Source of the DNA: Salipiger pentaromativorans
Lineage (GTDB): Bacteria; Pseudomonadota; Alphaproteobacteria; Rhodobacterales; Rhodobacteraceae
Direction: 5' to 3'
Length of the DNA: 64,000 bases
Assembly: GCF_024721115.1 (NCBI RefSeq)
Contig: NZ_JAMDHK010000001.1
Span: forward strand, 204,061-268,060
Made by a program: the position numbers and the translations under genes. Every line of letters starts with the position of its first letter. Within the stretch, counting starts at the first letter, position 1. The notes beneath the pieces are model-generated. The model searched no databases. It saw only the letters and a program-made list of their open reading frames with translations, and was not told the DNA's origin. Below are positions 60,740-64,000 of the stretch, in pieces.

Positions 60740-61459
60740 ATGACCCGCACCCCGATCTGGAAATCCATCGCCGCCGAACTGGAGGGCGAAATCGCCCGCG
60801 GCCTCTACCGCGCCGGCGACAAGCTGCCGACCGAGGCCGAGCTTTCGGCCCGTTTCGGCGTCAACCGCCACACCGCCCGCCGCGCGCTGGCCGATCTGGC
60901 CGAACGCGGGCTGGTGCACAGCCGCCGGGGCGCCGGCGTGTTCGTGCAGGCCGCGCCGCTCGACTATCCGATCGGCGGGCGGGTGCGCTTTCACCAGAAC
61001 ATCCGCGCCACCGGCCGGTTGCCGGAAAAGCGCGTGCTGCGGGTCGAGATCCGGCCCGCCGACACAACCGAGGCCGAGGCGCTCGCCCTGCCCCCAGGCA
61101 GCCCGGTGATCGTCTACGAGGGGCTCTCGCTGGCGGAAGGCGCCGCCATCGCGCATTTCATAAGCTGCTTTCCCGCCGAGCACCTGCCCGGCCTGCCCGA
61201 CACGCTGCGCGAGGTCTCCTCGGTCACCGAGGCGCTGCGCCGCAACGGCATCGCCGATTACACCCGCGCCCATACGCGGCTCACCGCCGAGGCGGCGAGC
61301 CCCACCCAGGCGCTGCACCTGACCACCCGCGAAGGCGCGCCGCTTTTGCGCAGCGAGGGCGTCAATATCGACGCGCATGGCGTGCCGGTGGAATACGGGC
61401 TCACCTGGTTCGCGGGCGACCGCGTGGCGCTGACCGTGGCACCCGAGGACGCGGGGTAA
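60740..61459 (+). CDS. phnF: GntR/HutC-type regulator PhnF
   Basis: 239 residues. An N-terminal GntR winged helix (PIWKSIAAELEGEIARGLYRAGDKLPTEAELSARFGVNRHTARRALADLAERGLVHSRRGAGVFVQ) and a UTRA effector domain (FHQNIRATGRLPEKRVLRVEIRPADTTEAEALALPPGSPVIVYEGLSLAEGAAIAHFISCFPAEHLPGL). PhnF proteins repress phn genes. It is divergent from phnG with 180 bases between and is followed by a second phnM. GGCA-rich repeats sit directly ahead of it. Confidence 0.93.
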   Translation: MTRTPIWKSIAAELEGEIARGLYRAGDKLPTEAELSARFGVNRHTARRALADLAERGLVHSRRGAGVFVQAAPLDYPIGGRVRFHQNIRATGRLPEKRVLRVEIRPADTTEAEALALPPGSPVIVYEGLSLAEGAAIAHFISCFPAEHLPGLPDTLREVSSVTEALRRNGIADYTRAHTRLTAEAASPTQALHLTTREGAPLLRSEGVNIDAHGVPVEYGLTWFAGDRVALTVAPEDAG

Positions 61460-61523
61460 ACAATCGTCATGCGGGTGACATCTTGCCCCGGTACACCCTG
61501 TGGAAAAGTTTGAGCGGTTTACG

Positions 61524-62708
61524 ATGATGACGGCATTGCTTCCCCCCCTGCGCCTGACCGGCGCGACGCTCCTGCGCGGCGGCGAACTGCAAAAGCGGTC
61601 GCTGGTGATCGAGGACGGTCTCATTACCAAGGGACCGCTGCCGGAGGTGGATATGTCGGGCTATCTGATCCTGCCCGGCATCATCGACCTGCATGGCGAT
61701 GCTTTCGAACGCCAGATCGCCCCCCGCCCCAGCGCGCCCTTCCCCATCGAGGCCGGGCTGCGCTCGACCGACCGCGAAGCCGCCTCGCATGGGGTGACCA
61801 CCGCCTGGCTGGCACAGGGCTGGAGCTGGGAAGGCGGCATGCGCGGGCCGGAATTCGCCGAGGCCGTGATGGCGGCGCTTGCAGCCTACCGGCCCCGGGC
61901 GCTCACCGATCTGCGGCTGCAGATTCGCTGCGAGACCCATATGCCCGAAACCCGCGAGCGCCTGCTTGCGGCGGTCCGCCGTTTCGGCGTGGATTATGTG
62001 ATCTTCAACAACCATCTGCCCGAGACGCTGGCGGCGGTCGAGCGCGCGCCGCTCAAGGTGGCGGGCTGGGCCGAACGCAGCGGGCGCAGCACCGAGGAAT
62101 TCGTCGCCGAGCTGCGCGCGGCCGAGGCGCGCGGGCGCGAGGTGCCGCGCCATCTCTGCGCCCTGGCCGAAGCCTTCGACACGCTGGATGTGCGCTATGG
62201 CAGCCATGACGATCCCGATGGCGAGACGCGCGAATATTACCGCATCATCGGCGCGCGGATCGCGGAGTTTCCGACCACGGCGGCGGCGGCGAAACTCGCC
62301 AAGGCCTGCAACGATCCGGTGCTGATGGGCGCGCCGAACGTGGTGCGGGGCGGCTCGCAATCGGGCAATGTCTCGGCGACGCATCTTGTGGCGCGCGGGC
62401 TCTGCGACGCGCTGGTCTCGGATTACCACTACCCCTGTCTGGCGCAGGCCGCCTGGGTGCTGGTCGATCGCGGGCTGCGCACGCTGCCACAGGCCTGGGA
62501 CATGATCAGCCGGGTGCCCGCCGAGATCATGGGGCTGGCAGACCGGGGCACGCTGGAGCGCGGCAAGCGCGCGGATTTCGTGGTGGTCAACGAGGCCACG
62601 CGCGAGATCGAGGCGACGGTCAGCGGCGGACGGCTGGCCTATCTTTCCGGCGAGGCCGGCTCGCGGCTGGTGGGGACGATGCAAAACACGCGGCTGGCGG
62701 CGGAGTAA
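61524..62708 (+). CDS. Second PhnM-type amidohydrolase
   Basis: 394 residues from ATG at 61524. Amidohydrolase fold with metal motif IIDLHGDAFERQIAPRPSAPFPIEAGLRSTDREAASHGVTTAWLAQGWSWEGGMRGPEFAEAVMAAL, and the same VLMGAPNVVRGGSQSGNVSATHLVARGLCDALVSDYHYPCLA block as PhnM. The metal loop HGDAFERQIAPRP differs from HTDNLERHIQPRP of copy 1, so the two are paralogues that may differ in substrate. Directly after phnF; the RBS and start are weak (GAGCGG). Confidence 0.88.
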   Translation: MMTALLPPLRLTGATLLRGGELQKRSLVIEDGLITKGPLPEVDMSGYLILPGIIDLHGDAFERQIAPRPSAPFPIEAGLRSTDREAASHGVTTAWLAQGWSWEGGMRGPEFAEAVMAALAAYRPRALTDLRLQIRCETHMPETRERLLAAVRRFGVDYVIFNNHLPETLAAVERAPLKVAGWAERSGRSTEEFVAELRAAEARGREVPRHLCALAEAFDTLDVRYGSHDDPDGETREYYRIIGARIAEFPTTAAAAKLAKACNDPVLMGAPNVVRGGSQSGNVSATHLVARGLCDALVSDYHYPCLAQAAWVLVDRGLRTLPQAWDMISRVPAEIMGLADRGTLERGKRADFVVVNEATREIEATVSGGRLAYLSGEAGSRLVGTMQNTRLAAE

Positions 62709-62735
62709 CGCCCGACGCGGCCCGTCTCTCCCCCG

Positions 62736-63626
62736 CTAAAGGCGGGCGAGCAGATCGCGTTTCTTGGCGTCGAACTCTTCCTGGGTCAGCAGACCCGCTT
62801 CCAGAAGATCGCCGAGCTTGCGGATCAGCGAAATCACCGCATCCGCATCGGTCTGCGCCTCCTGCGCCGGGGCGGCGGCTGTCTCGGGCGCCTCGGGCAT
62901 CGGCGCGGCGGGTGCGGGCTGCTCCGCGACGGGCGCCTCAACGGGGGGCGCCACAGGGGCCTCGGCGACCGGCTCCGCTGCGGGCGCGGGCTGCGGTGCC
63001 GGTGCGGCGGGCGCCTCTGCCGAGAGATCGGAGAGCTTGCGCAGCGCGCCAAGCTGCACCAGCCCGTGCTGGCTGACGAAGGTCAGCGACTGGTCGCCGC
63101 TTTGCTGCTGGGACACGCCGGTGATCCGGTGATCGCCGGTGTCGAACACCTCGATCTTTCCGCCGATGTCGATGGCCAGCCGGTGCGTCTCGGGGAACAC
63201 GGCATAGCGCAGATTGTTCTGCGCCCCGACCGAGGACGGGCTGCCCAGCTCGGCCGGCCAGGACACCGCGCCATAGGCGCCGCCGGGCAGAAACAGGCTG
63301 GTGCCGCTCGATTGCGACTGGCTCTGCGTGCCCGACGTCACGGGCGCCGCGCGAAACAGCCGGTGCTCGGCCAGAAGCCCGGCGAGATCCGAACAAAGCG
63401 CATCGACCTTGGCTTTCAGCGCGTTGTTGAACATGTCGCCGACCATCGTCATGCCGCCCTGCGACCATTGCCCCATGCCGCCCAGCTCGGGGTGGTTGAA
63501 CTGCGCCTGCACGCCCTGCCCCGCGACCAGCGCCACAAGAACGGTTTCCGCCGCGCCGGGCGAAACCCCATGGCGGTCGGCGATCTCGGAAACCAGCTTG
63601 GTGCCTTCGGGTGTCAGCGCGGTCAT
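62736..63626 (-). CDS. SHOCT-domain protein of unknown function
   Basis: 296 residues from ATG at 63626. A structured N-terminal part (MTALTPEGTKLVSEIADRHGVSPGAAETVLVALVAGQGVQAQFNHPELGGMGQWSQGGMTMVGDMFNNALKAKVDALCSDLAGLLAE) and a long middle part with beta segments, then an Ala/Pro/Glu-rich linker of about 75 residues, and a C-terminal SHOCT helix pair (DAVISLIRKLGDLLEAGLLTQEEFDAKKRDLLARL). SHOCT domains usually follow a variable domain as an oligomerisation module. Function unknown. It is convergent with the second phnM. Confidence 0.82.
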   Translation of the reverse strand: MTALTPEGTKLVSEIADRHGVSPGAAETVLVALVAGQGVQAQFNHPELGGMGQWSQGGMTMVGDMFNNALKAKVDALCSDLAGLLAEHRLFRAAPVTSGTQSQSQSSGTSLFLPGGAYGAVSWPAELGSPSSVGAQNNLRYAVFPETHRLAIDIGGKIEVFDTGDHRITGVSQQQSGDQSLTFVSQHGLVQLGALRKLSDLSAEAPAAPAPQPAPAAEPVAEAPVAPPVEAPVAEQPAPAAPMPEAPETAAAPAQEAQTDADAVISLIRKLGDLLEAGLLTQEEFDAKKRDLLARL

Positions 63627-63770
63627 GTCGCGGATCCAGTCGTTATTGGGGGTCTCCAAGGCCCTAGCACGCCAGCGCGACACCCGCCACCCGCAGGGGC
63701 GGGTTTCGCACGGCTGGCCGGCAGGTTGCGGAGAATCTGCCCGCCCGCGCGCCAGAGGGCCCGCGCAAGC

Positions 63771-64000
63771 TCAGCCGTAACGTTCGAGAAACGCCTCGAC
63801 CGGCATCGTCCGGAAATCGCCCAGCCGCGCCCGCAGAGTGGCGTGGTCCCAGTCCCACCAGGCCAAGGCCATCAGCCGCTCGGCCACCGCCGCCGGAAAC
63901 CGTTCGCGCAGGGGCACCGCCGGCACCCCCGCGACGATCATGTAAGGCGGCACATCCCTGGTCACCACGGCGCCCGCGCCCACCACCGCGCCGTCGCCGA
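63771..64000 (-). CDS. Hexapeptide-repeat acyltransferase, N-terminus beyond window edge
   Basis: The last 76 residues of a left-handed-beta-helix acetyltransferase. GDGAVVGAGAVVTRDVPPYMIVAGVPAVPLRERFPAAVAERLMALAWWDWDHATLRARLGDFRTMPVEAFLERYG is the coil and C-terminal helix seen in phosphonate-cluster CatB-type acetyltransferases as well as sugar O-acetyltransferases. With phnF and phnM nearby it may act on phosphonates. The rest of the gene lies past base 64000. Confidence 0.8.
   Translation of the reverse strand, partial: GDGAVVGAGAVVTRDVPPYMIVAGVPAVPLRERFPAAVAERLMALAWWDWDHATLRARLGDFRTMPVEAFLERYG

Overview
The window looks like about 64 kb of chromosome from a high-GC marine alphaproteobacterium of the order Rhodobacterales (roseobacter group or a close relative; the genus is not fixed by anything I can see). 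The case rests on very high GC, roseobacter-type gene blocks (CarD / 7Fe ferredoxin / S4 protein / SUV3-like helicase; BetI-BetA; FolE2; a C-P lyase operon with DUF1045) and an alphaproteobacterial SAM-II riboswitch. It is mostly core and metabolic chromosome. I see no prophage, integrase or CRISPR array. The only mobile-type elements are a REP-associated tyrosine transposase with its REP palindromes, and a DUF559 gene with a G/C-run palindrome pair inside the phosphonate operon. Layout, 0-10.7 kb: the RAYT transposase, a secreted rhodanese fused to an I78 protease-inhibitor domain, a lipoprotein, tRNA-Ala(CGC), a small EamA transporter, valS, trkH, and a LysR / cyclophilin-fold / alpha-beta hydrolase locus. 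10.7-21 kb: a DUF1127 protein, folE2 with a palindrome over its promoter, metZ behind a SAM-II riboswitch and a terminator, a KefB/C-type antiporter, an inverted REP pair, carD, fdxA, an S4 protein, the SUV3-like helicase and a TPR protein. 21-35.5 kb: an SCP2 protein and a lipase-like hydrolase, a DNA repair exonuclease/ligase pair, oligoendopeptidase F, a DksA/TraR zinc finger, glutathione peroxidase, a SlyX/YdcH-like protein, a thermonuclease, betA-betI with a clear BetI operator, a DMT exporter, a LysE/ArgO exporter divergent from an ArgP-type LysR, and a Tag-like glycosylase. 35.5-53 kb: pepN; a four-gene operon (small-molecule kinase, DMGDH-type FAD/GcvT enzyme, Fe-alcohol dehydrogenase, XRE-cupin regulator) of unknown substrate; a glutamine amidotransferase; amt with an unrecognised 54-residue membrane protein; a Crp/Fnr regulator divergent from fabI-ackA; a Tat-exported MsrB; an SDR; a J-domain protein; BolA. 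53-64 kb: a C-P lyase region on the minus strand, phnG-H-I-[DUF559]-J-K-L-N, with phnM, DUF1045, phnF and a second phnM around it and a hexapeptide acyltransferase cut by the window edge. Its control region carries a Pho-box-like repeat and two palindromes. How the genes work together: the phn set would activate phosphonates as ribose 1-triphosphonates (PhnGHIL), remove pyrophosphate (PhnM), break the C-P bond (PhnJ) and recycle the ribosyl product (PhnN and probably the DUF1045 2H phosphoesterase). Several loci concern nitrogen and methylated-amine nutrition (amt, betA/betI, the kinase-DMGDH operon), which fits a marine osmolyte user. The strongest leads for something undescribed are the REP/RAYT pair with a REP palindrome inside the transposase gene, the DUF559-plus-palindrome insertion in the C-P lyase operon, the kinase-DMGDH-ADH operon, the rhodanese-I78 fusion and the amt-linked small membrane protein.
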